Origin: Anaerolineales bacterium
GTDB lineage: Bacteria > Chloroflexota > Anaerolineae > Anaerolineales > UBA4823
Assembly: GCA_025057645.1 (NCBI GenBank)
Contig: JANXBJ010000020.1
Coordinates: forward strand, 1-34,948
Direction of reading: 5' to 3'
DNA length: 34,948 nt
Shown here: one piece after another, positions 15,797 to 23,977 of the stretch
Numbering within the stretch: the stretch's first letter is position 1
Layout: each line of letters starts with the position of its first letter
Translations under genes and position numbers: made by a program
Notes under the pieces: generated by a model
Database searches by the model: none
Told to the model about the DNA's origin: nothing
Seen by the model: only the letters and a program-made list of their open reading frames with translations

Positions 15797-15977
15797 AGAG
15801 TGTTGCCTGCTCTTGCGACAGTGGGCGACTGCTCGATACAGATTTCGATGGGTGCTTTGCCCTCCCCGTCCTGGAATCGCAAAGGCGGCTTTGCGCACAA
15901 ACCTGGGCTAAGCGTGTCCAAAACCTTCAGACGAGATATCCGCCCTCCGGGGCTACATGCCGGCAAGGATCATGCCC

Positions 15978-16985
15978 CTACTCATACCCGCGGGGATTCT
16001 TGCTTTGCCACCGCCAGGCATCAAGACACATCTCCTCAATCCCGCGTTCGGCGTGCCAGCCCAGCTCCAGTTGGGCAAGGCTAGGATCGGCATAAGCGAT
16101 GGGCACATCGCCCGGACGACGATCTACAATCTGATAAGGAATTGTTTTCCCGGTCGCTTTCTCAAAGGCGCGCACGACCTCTAGGACGCTGTAGCCTCTG
16201 CCTGTGCCGAGGTTATAAACGTATAAACCGGGTTGGGTCAACTTCTCCAGCGCTCGCAGATGGCCAATAGCCAAGTCCACCACATGAATGTAGTCGCGCA
16301 CCCCCGTTCCATCAGGCGTGGGATAGTCATTCCCGAAGACCCGCAAATAGGGCAAACGCCCTACGGCCACTTGGGTGATATAGGGGAACAAATTGTTAGG
16401 AATGCCGTTGGGATCTTCACCGATCAACCCGCTGGGGTGCGCTCCTACGGGGTTAAAGTAGCGCAGGAGGGTCACTTGCCAATCGGGTTCGGCAGCCACC
16501 AAATCGCGCAGGATTTGTTCGATCATCGCTTTGGTGTGGCCGTATGGGCTTAGGGGAGCAATGGGGTAATCCTCGCGCAGGGGCATTTCTTGATTGGCGC
16601 CATACACAGTGCAGGATGAACTGAATACCAGCCGATGAACACCGAACTCCTGCATCGTCTGCAGGAGAATCAAAGTGCCGGTGAGATTGTTGTGATAATA
16701 ACGCAAGGGGACCTCCACCGACTCGCCCACCGCTTTCAGGCCGGCAAAATGCAAAACGGCGTCAAACGAATGCGCCTGAAAGATACGCCGCATCTCTTCC
16801 TCATCGCGCAGATCCGCTTTGTAGAACGTGGGGGCTTTACCCGTAATTTCTTCGATGCGTTCCAAAACCTGAATCTTGCTGTTGCTCAGGTTATCTACGA
16901 TCACCGTCCGGTAGCCAGCTTGCAACAGTTCCACAACCGTATGGCTGCCGATGTATCCTGTTCCCCCGGTAACCAATACTTCCAT
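15978..16985 (-). CDS. galE: UDP-glucose 4-epimerase
   Basis: Interconverts UDP-glucose and UDP-galactose using tightly bound NAD+. The 335-residue protein shows the Rossmann glycine motif VTGGTGYIGSHTVVELL, FDAVLHFAGLKAVGES, the catalytic serine region FSSSCTVYG, the Tyr/Lys pair in YGHTKAMIEQIL, and RYFNPVGAHPSG, a GalE-specific loop. The C-terminal GRGYSVLEVVRAFEKATGK is also typical. GGAGG lies eight bases before the ATG. The gene stands alone, one base before the rhomboid stop, so it could be cotranscribed with gmk and rhomboid; it probably feeds exopolysaccharide or glycolipid synthesis. Confidence 0.96.
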   Translation of the reverse strand: MEVLVTGGTGYIGSHTVVELLQAGYRTVIVDNLSNSKIQVLERIEEITGKAPTFYKADLRDEEEMRRIFQAHSFDAVLHFAGLKAVGESVEVPLRYYHNNLTGTLILLQTMQEFGVHRLVFSSSCTVYGANQEMPLREDYPIAPLSPYGHTKAMIEQILRDLVAAEPDWQVTLLRYFNPVGAHPSGLIGEDPNGIPNNLFPYITQVAVGRLPYLRVFGNDYPTPDGTGVRDYIHVVDLAIGHLRALEKLTQPGLYVYNLGTGRGYSVLEVVRAFEKATGKTIPYQIVDRRPGDVPIAYADPSLAQLELGWHAERGIEEMCLDAWRWQSKNPRGYE

Positions 16986-16986
16986 G

Positions 16987-17781
16987 TCATAGACCTCCGC
17001 TTCTGAGAATCATCCAAACAGCCGCTAAGGCGAGAAAGAAACCGCCCACGCCCAGGGCTGCAAGTACCGTGGTGCTGAGGTGGCGCCGATCGGTGAGGTT
17101 CAACTCTGGGTAGACTCCTTCAACGGCAAGGAGCGGCCCTCCAAACCAGCTGAATAGCGAGCCGCCGATAAGGCCACCGATGTGCCCCCAATTGTCGATT
17201 CCCGGCGAGAGCCCGATTAATAAATTGATCCCCGCTACCGTAAGCACATTGATCAGGAGGCGCCGCGCATCGCTGCCCAGCAAGGCCCGATTGCGGTAGA
17301 AAAAGATCATTTCTGCACCTAGGAGACCAAAAATCGCCGTGGAAGAACCCAGGGAAGGAGAGGGGGAGAAAATGAAAGAGATGACGTTGCCCACGAAACC
17401 GCTGAGCAGAAAAAGCACCAAAAAGCGCCCCCGACCAAAGCGCGCCTCAAGCGAAGGCCCGAATACATAAAGTGCATACAGATTAAAGCCAAGGTGTAGA
17501 AGGGAGCCGTGTAAGAAGACGGGGGTGAAAAAACGCCAAATCTGGCCGTTGATGATCGCCTCACTGATTTTCATCCCGAGGAGGGCAGGGAGATCGGCGC
17601 CTAAAAGAGTTTCGCTTGCCATCTGAGCCAAGAACACGAGCAAGCAGAACCCCATTAGAAAATAACTGATTAGCGGTTGGTCCTGAGGGTAGTGGACTCG
17701 CACGACTGACGACAAGGGCGGGAGATCGTTCTCGGCGTGTTCGGGGGATATTCGGCGTGGGACGAATGGGGACAAATTCAC
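16987..17781 (-). CDS. Rhomboid-family intramembrane serine protease
   Basis: 264 residues with a soluble N-terminus of about 37 residues and six or seven membrane helices. Helix 2 has HLGFNLYALYVFG (HxxxN), the catalytic serine is Ser147 in GSSTAIFGLLGAE, and the catalytic histidine is His200 in NWGHIGGLIGG, so the Ser-His dyad is complete. The residue after the serine is Thr where most rhomboids have Gly (GxSG). It cleaves membrane proteins within the bilayer. The start is GTG, overlapping the gmk stop by four bases (GTGA, 17778-17781), so the two genes are translationally coupled, which is odd functionally but common in tight operons. Confidence 0.92.
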   Translation of the reverse strand: MNLSPFVPRRISPEHAENDLPPLSSVVRVHYPQDQPLISYFLMGFCLLVFLAQMASETLLGADLPALLGMKISEAIINGQIWRFFTPVFLHGSLLHLGFNLYALYVFGPSLEARFGRGRFLVLFLLSGFVGNVISFIFSPSPSLGSSTAIFGLLGAEMIFFYRNRALLGSDARRLLINVLTVAGINLLIGLSPGIDNWGHIGGLIGGSLFSWFGGPLLAVEGVYPELNLTDRRHLSTTVLAALGVGGFFLALAAVWMILRSGGL

Positions 17782-18380
17782 GGCAAACTCCGTTGGCGAC
17801 AGATGCGATGGTGTTCAGCTTGGATGATGGCTATTATGGTATCCACGGTTTGGTCTAATTGCCCGCGGCGGTTGACCACCCAATAATCGAACTCCCAAAG
17901 GTGTTCCAGCTCCCACTTGGCAGTATCTAGGCGGCGCCGGAGCTCTTCTTCCTCCTCGGTGGAGCGGCTCTCCAAACGCTGCGCTGTCTCATCGAGGTCC
18001 TCGGCGCTGAGGAAAATCAGCACCGCTTGAGGGAACTGTTTGCGCAAAGCGAGCGCCCCTTGCACATCGACGCGCAGGACGACGTCCTTACCACTGGCGA
18101 GAGCCTCCACCACCTGCCGGCGCGGCACCCCTTTATATTCCCCGTATACCATCGCATATTCGATCAATTCATCTTGAGCAATCATTTCCTCAAATCGCTG
18201 GCGGGTAACGAAGAAGTAATCTACTCCCTCCACTTCATTGGATCGCTTGGCACGAGTGGTCGCCGTCACCACAAAATGAATAGGCAGACCACGCGCTTGG
18301 AGGGCTTTGATTACGCTGTCTTTGCCTGCCCCAGAAGGACCAGAAATCACGATCAGCAGGGGTTGGCTTGAGGGGTGCAT
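17778..18380 (-). CDS. gmk: Guanylate kinase
   Basis: Phosphorylates GMP to GDP with ATP in the cytoplasm. It has the P-loop ISGPSGAGKDS, the GMP-binding stretch TATTRAKRSNEVEGVDYFF, IEYAMVYGEYKGVPRRQV and the C-terminal helix region VVNRRGQLDQTVDTI, all family hallmarks, in about 200 residues. ATG 18380 is listed; TTG 18386 in the same frame is an alternative since AGGAG is four bases from TTG and ten from ATG. An unusual base is aspartate after the P-loop lysine (GKDS, often GKST), seen in some guanylate kinases. Its promoter shares a palindromic -10 with the divergent fmdB gene. Confidence 0.95.
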   Translation of the reverse strand: MHPSSQPLLIVISGPSGAGKDSVIKALQARGLPIHFVVTATTRAKRSNEVEGVDYFFVTRQRFEEMIAQDELIEYAMVYGEYKGVPRRQVVEALASGKDVVLRVDVQGALALRKQFPQAVLIFLSAEDLDETAQRLESRSTEEEEELRRRLDTAKWELEHLWEFDYWVVNRRGQLDQTVDTIIAIIQAEHHRICRQRSLP

Positions 18381-18409
18381 TGGCAAACTTCTCCTGACCC
18401 GATTATAAT
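18380..18409. promoter_or_regulatory. Overlapping divergent promoters of gmk and fmdB
   Basis: The palindrome ATTATAAT (18402-18409) supplies a perfect TATAAT on each strand. On the plus strand it pairs with TTGGCA (18380-18385) at 18 bases for fmdB; that -35 box abuts the gmk start. On the minus strand no clear -35 is seen. Only one direction can be occupied at a time. Confidence 0.55.
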
Positions 18410-18444
18410 TTCAAAATCAGGTTGTGCGCCATGGAGGTGAGAAA

Positions 18445-18852
18445 ATGCCCTATTACCCCTATCGGTGCTTGGATTGTCATAAGCGTTTCGAAGTCTTCCT
18501 GAGCTACACTGAGTATGGCACACGCGCAGTGCTCTGTCCCTCTTGCAACAGCCAAAACGTGCAACGGCGTATCACCCGGGTGCGCATTGCCAAATCCGAA
18601 GAAAGTCGCTTAGAAGAGCTGGCCGATCCCAGTTTGCTGGCCGGCTTGGAGGATGATCCCAAGGCACTAGGACGAATGATGCGGCGCATGGGGGAGGAAT
18701 TGGGCGAGGAATTGCCTCCCGAGTTTGACGAGGTAGTGGACCGCCTTGAGGCAGGCCAGACCCCCGAAGAAATTGAAAAGGCTATGCCCGATCTCGCCGG
18801 GCCCGAGGGAGGAGACAGCGAGGGTGAGAGTGCGGATTCAGATGACTTCTAA
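18445..18852 (+). CDS. FmdB-family zinc-ribbon protein
   Basis: A 135-residue protein whose first 45 residues are the FmdB/CxxC_CxxC_SSSS zinc ribbon: YYPYRCLDCHKRFEVF, then AVLCPSCNSQNVQRRITRV. FmdB was named as a regulatory protein near formamidase genes; the biochemical role of the ribbon is not established. The rest is an acidic tail ending in GGDSEGESADSDDF, longer than in the usual 60-110-residue relatives. The start at 18445 is chosen over the ATG at 18424 because GGAGGTGAG lies directly before it. The gene ends overlapping the convergent tmk stop by four bases. Confidence 0.88.
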   Translation: MPYYPYRCLDCHKRFEVFLSYTEYGTRAVLCPSCNSQNVQRRITRVRIAKSEESRLEELADPSLLAGLEDDPKALGRMMRRMGEELGEELPPEFDEVVDRLEAGQTPEEIEKAMPDLAGPEGGDSEGESADSDDF

Positions 18853-19469
18853 GCCCCCGGTAAGCGGGCCAGCACAACCCGCCGCAACTCCGCTTGAACT
18901 TGGTCAAAGTCCGGTGTGGCATCTACTACCACCCAGCGCTTGGGTTGTTGGTGCGCCAGCTCCAAGTAGCCAGCGCGGATGCGCCGGTAAAAGTCTAATT
19001 CATAGGTGTCAAGGCGGTTAATCGCCCCATCTTGCGCCCGACGGCGTAAGCCGATCTCGACCTCTAGATCGAGCAAAAAGGTCAGGTCAGGTTCCAAGCC
19101 ACCCGTGGCGAATTCCACTAAGGCGCGAATTTGCTCGATAGGGATTTGGCGATAGCCGTAGCCTTGATAAGCCAAAGTCGAGTCAGCGTAACGGTCACAG
19201 ACCACGATCCCCTTGCGCGCTAAATGGGGGCGGATCACTTCTTCGACCAACTGGGCGCGCGAGGCTTGAAAGAGCAGAATCTCCGTGCGCAACTGCATGG
19301 CCGTGTTATGGGGATTGGCAAGGATGGCGCGAATCTGCTCACCAATTGCCGTCCCGCCGGGTTCGCGCGTTAGAAGGACATCGTAACCCTTCTGCCTGAG
19401 AAACTCAGCTAGGGCTTGGCTTTGTGTGGTTTTGCCGCACCCCTCAGAGCCTTCGAGGGTGATAAACAT
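18849..19469 (-). CDS. tmk: Thymidylate kinase
   Basis: Phosphorylates dTMP to dTDP. The 206-residue protein has the P-loop LEGSEGCGKTTQSQALAEF, the LTREPGGTAIGEQIR (DRX/REPGG) motif, and VCDRYADSTLAYQGYG with the Asp-Arg-Tyr motif and thymidine-contacting residues. AAGGATG precedes the ATG. It is the last gene of the minus-strand block that starts with pdxS, but a 234-base gap with a strong hairpin separates it from the ATPase upstream, so it may have its own promoter. It shares a nucleotide-kinase theme with gmk 1 kb away. Confidence 0.96.
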   Translation of the reverse strand: MFITLEGSEGCGKTTQSQALAEFLRQKGYDVLLTREPGGTAIGEQIRAILANPHNTAMQLRTEILLFQASRAQLVEEVIRPHLARKGIVVCDRYADSTLAYQGYGYRQIPIEQIRALVEFATGGLEPDLTFLLDLEVEIGLRRRAQDGAINRLDTYELDFYRRIRAGYLELAHQQPKRWVVVDATPDFDQVQAELRRVVLARLPGA

Positions 19470-19523
19470 CCATCATCCTTAGGAAGTTCCTTGCTCTCGA
19501 AATCCGAGTCGAAGAAAAGATCG

Positions 19524-19550
19524 GGGTGCAGGAGGCCTTTGCCTGCACCC
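19524..19550 (-). terminator. Hairpin between the R3H-ATPase gene and tmk
   Basis: A perfect 9-bp stem, GGGTGCAGG with CCTGCACCC, around a 9-base loop. Read on the minus strand, CGATC and then TTTTCTT follow it, a delayed T run. It lies about 155 bases after the ATPase stop and 55 bases before the tmk ATG, so it could end the pdxST operon or regulate tmk. Confidence 0.45.
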
Positions 19551-19703
19551 ACAGGTATCCTCAGGCTCTTTGAGAAAACCCATCCGCTTTTTCCAAGATC
19601 GAAGCGCACGGCGGCAGAGACGGCCGACACGATCTATCCCTGACGTCTCTACCGAGCAGCCGCTTACGCTCAGCGATCGGAAACACAGCAACCGGCCTCT
19701 TCC

Positions 19704-21317
19704 TCACCCATCCCGAAAAATCCGCACGCGACGGTTTGGTTCCTTGCCGTAGGAATGGGAAAGCAGATTGGCTTGGCGAGCCATTTGATGCTGGATGCGG
19801 CGGATAGCCGCATTGGCAGGCGAAAGTTCCACCCAGCGCTCACCGTTCAGAACGGCCTCGATCGCTTCCTGCGCCTCGCGTAGGTAGTCCACTTCTCCAC
19901 TGTTGGGGCCAAATTCGATATTCAAGTTATATAAATCTGACAGAAACTGTTGCATTTGGTTGACTGTATTGGCGCGCAAGACATGGATGGGCGTGTTGCG
20001 CCGTTCGGCGTCCACGATGGTCTGTTGGCGTTTGCGGTAATAGGTGCGCAGGGTGACCACCACATCGGCCTGGGAGGGCTCACTAACCAGCACTGCCGGT
20101 ACCCCGAGGCGGCGCACCGCTTGGGAAAGTCGATTCCGCGCTACCCCGTAGGGATAAATCCGCACGGTAGGCAAAACCCCGCGAGAGGGCTCTTGGCTCT
20201 CTGCAGCGACCGGAGCCGGGGCTTCTGGCGAGCGGATGGGTTGGACCTCATAGCCGTTATACTGGCGGCGATAGCCCTGTTGAAAGCTCGGCAGGCCAAA
20301 CGCAGGGCGCGGAGGCAAAGCGGCCTTTTCGATGTGAATCTCCCCTTGCTCATCGCGATAGCGGATTTCAGGCGGCAGAGGATGGCCGCGCAGGAGTGCA
20401 TCGACGGCAGCGGCCACGTCCTGATGCACAGCCACCCGATCGCGGGTCTGGATTTCGATAAGCACGTCAAAGGTCGGCGGGGAACGCCGCTCCAAAACCG
20501 TCTTCTGCGTCCCGCGTCGCCGAGCCTCCTCGTCGGAGAGGGTTACCGATTCGATCCCGCCCACCAAGTCCGAAAGGGTGGGGTTGAGCAAGAGGTTTTC
20601 GAGGGTATTGCCGTGCGCTGTCCCGATTAGCTGCACGCCGCGCTCGGCAATGGTGCGGGCTGCCGCAGCCTCCAACTCGCGCCCGATTTCGTCGATGATA
20701 ATCGCTTCAGGGTTATGGTTTTCGACCGCCTCGATCATCACTTCATGCTGCAACGAAGGGGTGCTCACCTGCATCCGGCGCGCTCGCCCGACAGCCGGGT
20801 GGGGCACATCGCCGTCGCCACCGATTTCATTCGAGGTGTCAACGATGACCACCCGCTTGGTCTCGGCTAAGATGCGCGCTGCTTCGCGGAGCATGGTGGT
20901 TTTTCCCACACCGGGACGGCCAAGGATAAGCAGGCTGCGCCCGCTTTCGATCAAATCCTTGATGATGTCCGTCGTGCCATAGACGGCGCGCCCGACCCGA
21001 CACGTTAGGCCGACAATATGACCGCGCCGATTGCGGATGGCCGAGATACGATGCAAAGTGCGCTCGATGCCGGCGCGGTTATCGGCGTCGAACTCCCCGA
21101 TGCGCTCAATAACGTAGTCCAAATCTGCGCGCTGGACTTCTTCGGGGCGCAGAATGATCTCGCGGTCGATAAAGCGAGCTGTTGGCACTCGCCCCAAGTC
21201 TAGGATCACTTCTAGAAGGTCATCGCTGTGGTTGGCTTCTTCGACCGCCTCGGCGATGGAAGGCGGAAGAACGCTCAAAAGAGCTTGTAAGTCGTCAGTA
21301 ATCTTCAACTGCGTCAT
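19704..21317 (-). CDS. Ycf45/SpoIIIAA-like AAA ATPase with C-terminal R3H domain
   Basis: 537 residues in three parts. Residues about 60-310 form an AAA-type ATPase of the Ycf45/SpoIIIAA kind: Walker A GRPGVGKTTM (133-141), Walker B EAIIIDEIGRE, sensor GTAHGN and TLSDLVGGIESVTLSDEEA. Residues about 310-400 are a linker rich in Pro/Arg. The end (about 470-537) is an R3H nucleic-acid-binding domain: ELSPANAAIRRIQHQMARQ then SHSYGKEPNRRVRIF. Homologues occur in cyanobacteria, plastids and Chloroflexota; a role in nucleic-acid handling is inferred, none is proven. It follows the GNAT-like gene by three bases, so it belongs to the pdxST transcript. Confidence 0.9.
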   Translation of the reverse strand: MTQLKITDDLQALLSVLPPSIAEAVEEANHSDDLLEVILDLGRVPTARFIDREIILRPEEVQRADLDYVIERIGEFDADNRAGIERTLHRISAIRNRRGHIVGLTCRVGRAVYGTTDIIKDLIESGRSLLILGRPGVGKTTMLREAARILAETKRVVIVDTSNEIGGDGDVPHPAVGRARRMQVSTPSLQHEVMIEAVENHNPEAIIIDEIGRELEAAAARTIAERGVQLIGTAHGNTLENLLLNPTLSDLVGGIESVTLSDEEARRRGTQKTVLERRSPPTFDVLIEIQTRDRVAVHQDVAAAVDALLRGHPLPPEIRYRDEQGEIHIEKAALPPRPAFGLPSFQQGYRRQYNGYEVQPIRSPEAPAPVAAESQEPSRGVLPTVRIYPYGVARNRLSQAVRRLGVPAVLVSEPSQADVVVTLRTYYRKRQQTIVDAERRNTPIHVLRANTVNQMQQFLSDLYNLNIEFGPNSGEVDYLREAQEAIEAVLNGERWVELSPANAAIRRIQHQMARQANLLSHSYGKEPNRRVRIFRDG

Positions 21318-21320
21318 AGG

Positions 21321-22265
21321 CTACCTAGGATTCTCCATATTGACAAACGGCGCCGAGATTTCAGGCTGACCGCTTTCCAGAAGCGGCAGGGCAAGGGATT
21401 GCACTGCGCGTCGGGTTACACTCAAGTGCTTGACCATTACCGCTTGGTGCGGACCAGCCTCGGCGCCCAGTGATTCTAGTATCGTTTCAAGCCACGCTTG
21501 ATAAGATCGAACACATACATAGATTGGACGAGCAAATCGATAAGGTATCTGACGGGTCAAATCACTCCACACGGCCCTCAAGTTCGGTAGGTCGGGGTGA
21601 AAGAGCGGTTGAATCCAAATTCCCCGTTGTCCATAGCGGATTTCGACATAGGCGAGTACGGTATGGTCAGCTCGGTAGACCAGACCTCGCAGGGGCACTG
21701 CCGGTGCAGGCTCGACCTGCTGGACCAGAGGCGGGACCACACTATGGTAAAGGCTTCGGATGGCAAGCAGGTCTTCCTCCTCTGCAATACGCCATCCGGT
21801 GTGCTGCTTGTTCGTCTCTCGGCCGATGCTTTGTGGCAACCGCCAAATGCGTTGGCGAGCATACGTTACATAGCCCACCTGGCGGAGGACTTCATAGGCA
21901 TGCGATTGTTCGTCGAGATCAGCCAAAAAGCGCAACGCCCCGCGAGGGGTTACCACATTCGCAAAGTGCTCATGGATGCCAGCCAAGCTGGTGATATTGA
22001 TCGCCTGTTGCGGGGTCAGGAAGAGCAAATGCGCCCAGGGTGTTCCCTCGAGCTGCATCACCTGCCCGATAAGGGGTAACCCGCCATTTTCGGTCTGATA
22101 GACGGCCGTGATCAGACCACCAATAGAGGTGAGACCAGAGAGCATTACTCCTGGCACCGAGAGCGGCCCTCGGGTCAGCGTCCATGCACTATGGAGGTAG
22201 AGACATTCCCCGCGCCACCGATGGAAGGTGAACAAGTCGCGCCAGTCGAAAGGACGGATGGCCAT
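21321..22265 (-). CDS. Putative tandem GNAT-fold acetyltransferase-like protein
   Basis: 314 residues (start ATG 22265; TTG 22301 is an alternative adding 12 residues). I do not recognise a named family. It looks like two GNAT-like halves: the first ends in RGALRFLADLDEQS, then SHAYEVLRQVGYVTYARQRI, the usual end of a GNAT domain (Ser-x-GF-like then aromatic strand). The second begins GWRIAEEEDLLAIRSLYHSV, a usual GNAT start. Acetyl-CoA-binding glycine loop (R/QxxGxG/A) is not clear, so catalytic activity is doubtful. It lies between pdxT (51 bases upstream) and the R3H ATPase (three bases downstream) in one operon. Confidence 0.7.
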   Translation of the reverse strand: MAIRPFDWRDLFTFHRWRGECLYLHSAWTLTRGPLSVPGVMLSGLTSIGGLITAVYQTENGGLPLIGQVMQLEGTPWAHLLFLTPQQAINITSLAGIHEHFANVVTPRGALRFLADLDEQSHAYEVLRQVGYVTYARQRIWRLPQSIGRETNKQHTGWRIAEEEDLLAIRSLYHSVVPPLVQQVEPAPAVPLRGLVYRADHTVLAYVEIRYGQRGIWIQPLFHPDLPNLRAVWSDLTRQIPYRFARPIYVCVRSYQAWLETILESLGAEAGPHQAVMVKHLSVTRRAVQSLALPLLESGQPEISAPFVNMENPR

Positions 22266-22316
22266 CTCTACGAGCTGTTTATGCCGCAGAAGAAACGGCA
22301 AGGCACCCTTGCAAAC

Positions 22317-22928
22317 TCATGTTGGATTGTCGACCAGCCTCAAGAAGTACTGATGAAAGCGCGGGTCCCCGGTAAGCTCAGGGTGGAACGAGGTCGCCAA
22401 CAAGCGTCCTTGTTGAGCCGCAACAATCCGTCCATCCTCTAAACGGGCGAGCACCTCCACGCCTTCGCCAACGCTTTCAATCAGAGGGGCGCGGATAAAG
22501 ATGGCATGGAAGGGCAAATCCTCATCGCTGACCGCCTTAAGCGCCGGCACGTCCAGGTCAACCTCAAAGCTGGCTACCTGCCGTCCAAAGGCATTGCGCT
22601 CAACGGTGATGTCCATCAGCCCCAACAAGGGCTGCGGGCGATGAGCGTCTTTAGAGAGAAAGATTGCTCCGGCGCAAGTGCCCCAGATGGGTTTTTGACG
22701 CCCAAACTCCCGTAGAGGCTCGATCAAGCCGAAGTCGGTAGCCAATTTACCAAAGGTGGTCGACTCGCCACCGGGCATGATCAACCCATCTAGGCTGGCT
22801 AGTTGCTCAGCCAGACGCACCTCCACCGCTTCGACGCCTAACTGGCGAAGCATGGCGATATGTTCTGCAAAGTCCCCTTGTAGAGCAAGGACACCGATTC
22901 TAAGAAGCTTACCAACCACGTCCTGCAA
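22317..22928 (-). CDS. pdxT: Pyridoxal 5'-phosphate synthase glutaminase subunit
   Basis: Class I glutamine amidotransferase that releases ammonia from glutamine and passes it to PdxS for pyridoxal phosphate synthesis. The 203-residue protein has [16 protein letters not shown], the oxyanion strand [12 protein letters not shown], the catalytic Cys85 in [10 protein letters not shown], and the His-Glu of the triad in [10 protein letters not shown]. The start at TTG 22928 overlaps the pdxS end by 20 bases; GTG 22919 is another possibility, and the GGAG of pdxS codons lies four bases before the TTG. The overlap implies translational coupling to give balanced subunits. Confidence 0.95.
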   Translation of the reverse strand: MQDVVGKLLRIGVLALQGDFAEHIAMLRQLGVEAVEVRLAEQLASLDGLIMPGGESTTFGKLATDFGLIEPLREFGRQKPIWGTCAGAIFLSKDAHRPQPLLGLMDITVERNAFGRQVASFEVDLDVPALKAVSDEDLPFHAIFIRAPLIESVGEGVEVLARLEDGRIVAAQQGRLLATSFHPELTGDPRFHQYFLRLVDNPT

Positions 22929-23796
22929 TCAACTCCGCTTCTGGAATAGATGAGATTTGCCGCCCAACCATCGGTTCGCCGAGGTTGCGGCTGACCTCGG
23001 CAAGGATATAGGGATCGTTATAGTGAGTAACGGCCTTGACGATCGCCGCGGCTCGCTTGGCGGGATTCCCGGATTTGAAAATGCCCGAACCGACAAAGAC
23101 GCCATCCATACCTAGCTGCATCATGAGCGCAGCATCTGCAGGGGTAGCAATGCCACCGGCAGCAAAGTTAACTACAGGCAAGCGCCCCAAGCTGCGCGTT
23201 TCCATAACCAATTCGTAAGGGGCGCCGATCTCTTTGGCAAAGGCCATCACTTCTTCTTCAGGCATGTTCTGCAGACGGCGAATCTCGCCCAACACAGCCC
23301 GGGCATGACGCACAGCCTCAACCACATCGCCAGTGCCAGCTTCCCCTTTGGTGCGAATCATCGCTGCACCTTCTCCGATGCGACGCAGCGCTTCACCCAG
23401 ATTGCGGGCGCCGCATACAAAGGGGACCTTGAAGAGATGTTTATTAATATGATGTTGCTCATCCGCAGGAGTCAGCACTTCTGACTCATCAATATAGTCC
23501 ACGCCAATAGCCTCAAGGATTTGGGCTTCGACAAAGTGACCAATGCGGCACTTGGCCATGACCGGAATGGTGACAGCATCCATGATCTTCAAGATCAACT
23601 CCGGATCACTCATGCGCGCCACACCGCCGTAAGCGCGGATGTCGGCCGGGACGCGCTCCAACGCCATCACCGCTACTGCCCCGGCATCCTCGGCGATGCG
23701 AGCATGTTCCGGAGTGACAACATCCATAATTACACCCCCCTTAAGCATTTGGGCGAGACCCTTCTTGACCGTGAAAGTTGCTACTTGCTGTTCCAT
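22909..23796 (-). CDS. pdxS: Pyridoxal 5'-phosphate synthase, synthase subunit
   Basis: Builds pyridoxal phosphate from ribose 5-phosphate, glyceraldehyde 3-phosphate and ammonia in a dodecamer with PdxT. The 295-residue protein carries [20 protein letters not shown] (Asp of the first site), [12 protein letters not shown], the Schiff-base lysine in [16 protein letters not shown], the second lysine in [14 protein letters not shown], and [16 protein letters not shown]. The ending ELIAGRGW is normal. It begins with a good promoter (see 23857-23885) and a GGGAGGT ribosome site, so it is the first gene of the operon pdxS-pdxT-GNAT-like-R3H ATPase. Confidence 0.98.
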   Translation of the reverse strand: MEQQVATFTVKKGLAQMLKGGVIMDVVTPEHARIAEDAGAVAVMALERVPADIRAYGGVARMSDPELILKIMDAVTIPVMAKCRIGHFVEAQILEAIGVDYIDESEVLTPADEQHHINKHLFKVPFVCGARNLGEALRRIGEGAAMIRTKGEAGTGDVVEAVRHARAVLGEIRRLQNMPEEEVMAFAKEIGAPYELVMETRSLGRLPVVNFAAGGIATPADAALMMQLGMDGVFVGSGIFKSGNPAKRAAAIVKAVTHYNDPYILAEVSRNLGEPMVGRQISSIPEAELIAGRGW

Positions 23797-23812
23797 AACT
23801 GATTCTACCTCC

Positions 23813-23829
23813 CGAGTCAGAGCGACTCG
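23813..23829 (-). promoter_or_regulatory. Leader hairpin abutting the pdxS ribosome site
   Basis: CGAGTC-GCTCT-GACTCG on the minus strand forms a 6-bp stem directly followed by GGGAGGT, the pdxS ribosome-binding site. Such a placement could modulate initiation. Confidence 0.35.
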
Positions 23830-23856
23830 TAATTTTCCTTGAGTCTTTTCTACATT

Positions 23857-23885
23857 ATTCTACCACCACCTGAGAAGGCTGACAA
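23857..23885 (-). promoter_or_regulatory. pdxST operon promoter
   Basis: On the minus strand: TTGTCA, a 17-base spacer, TAGAAT, close to the sigma-70 consensus and ideally spaced. The start would fall near 23850, giving a leader of about 54 bases that contains the ribosome-site hairpin. Confidence 0.7.
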
Positions 23886-23894
23886 TGCTTGTCA
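23880..23894. promoter_or_regulatory. Palindromic candidate operator over the pdxST -35 box
   Basis: TGACAA-TGC-TTGTCA is a perfect inverted repeat of 6-3-6. Its left half is exactly the -35 box of the pdxST promoter, so a bound dimer would block RNA polymerase. The regulator is not identifiable; a PdxR (MocR) gene is not in the window. Confidence 0.5.
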
Positions 23895-23906
23895 GAGTCC
23901 TCTCCC

Positions 23907-23930
23907 GCCAGAGAGGGACCTCTCTATGGC
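23907..23930. other. Hairpin upstream of the pdxST promoter
   Basis: GCCAGAGAGG can fold on CCTCTC-TA-TGGC with a two-base bulge and a tiny loop. It lies between the DUF6069-like gene end and the pdxST promoter, so it may terminate transcripts coming from the right on the minus strand, though no T run is present. Confidence 0.3.
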
Positions 23931-23977
23931 GCAAGCCCTTCGAGGAAAAGGTAGGGGCTAGGGGAGGGCGATCCTGA

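Noticed and set aside
15797-15898. 34-residue N-terminal extension of the methyltransferase (GTG 15898)
   Set aside because: Basic low-complexity residues not typical of the family; no ribosome site.
19950-20630. 226-residue open frame on the plus strand
   Set aside because: Antisense to the R3H ATPase, without motifs; a shadow of codon bias.
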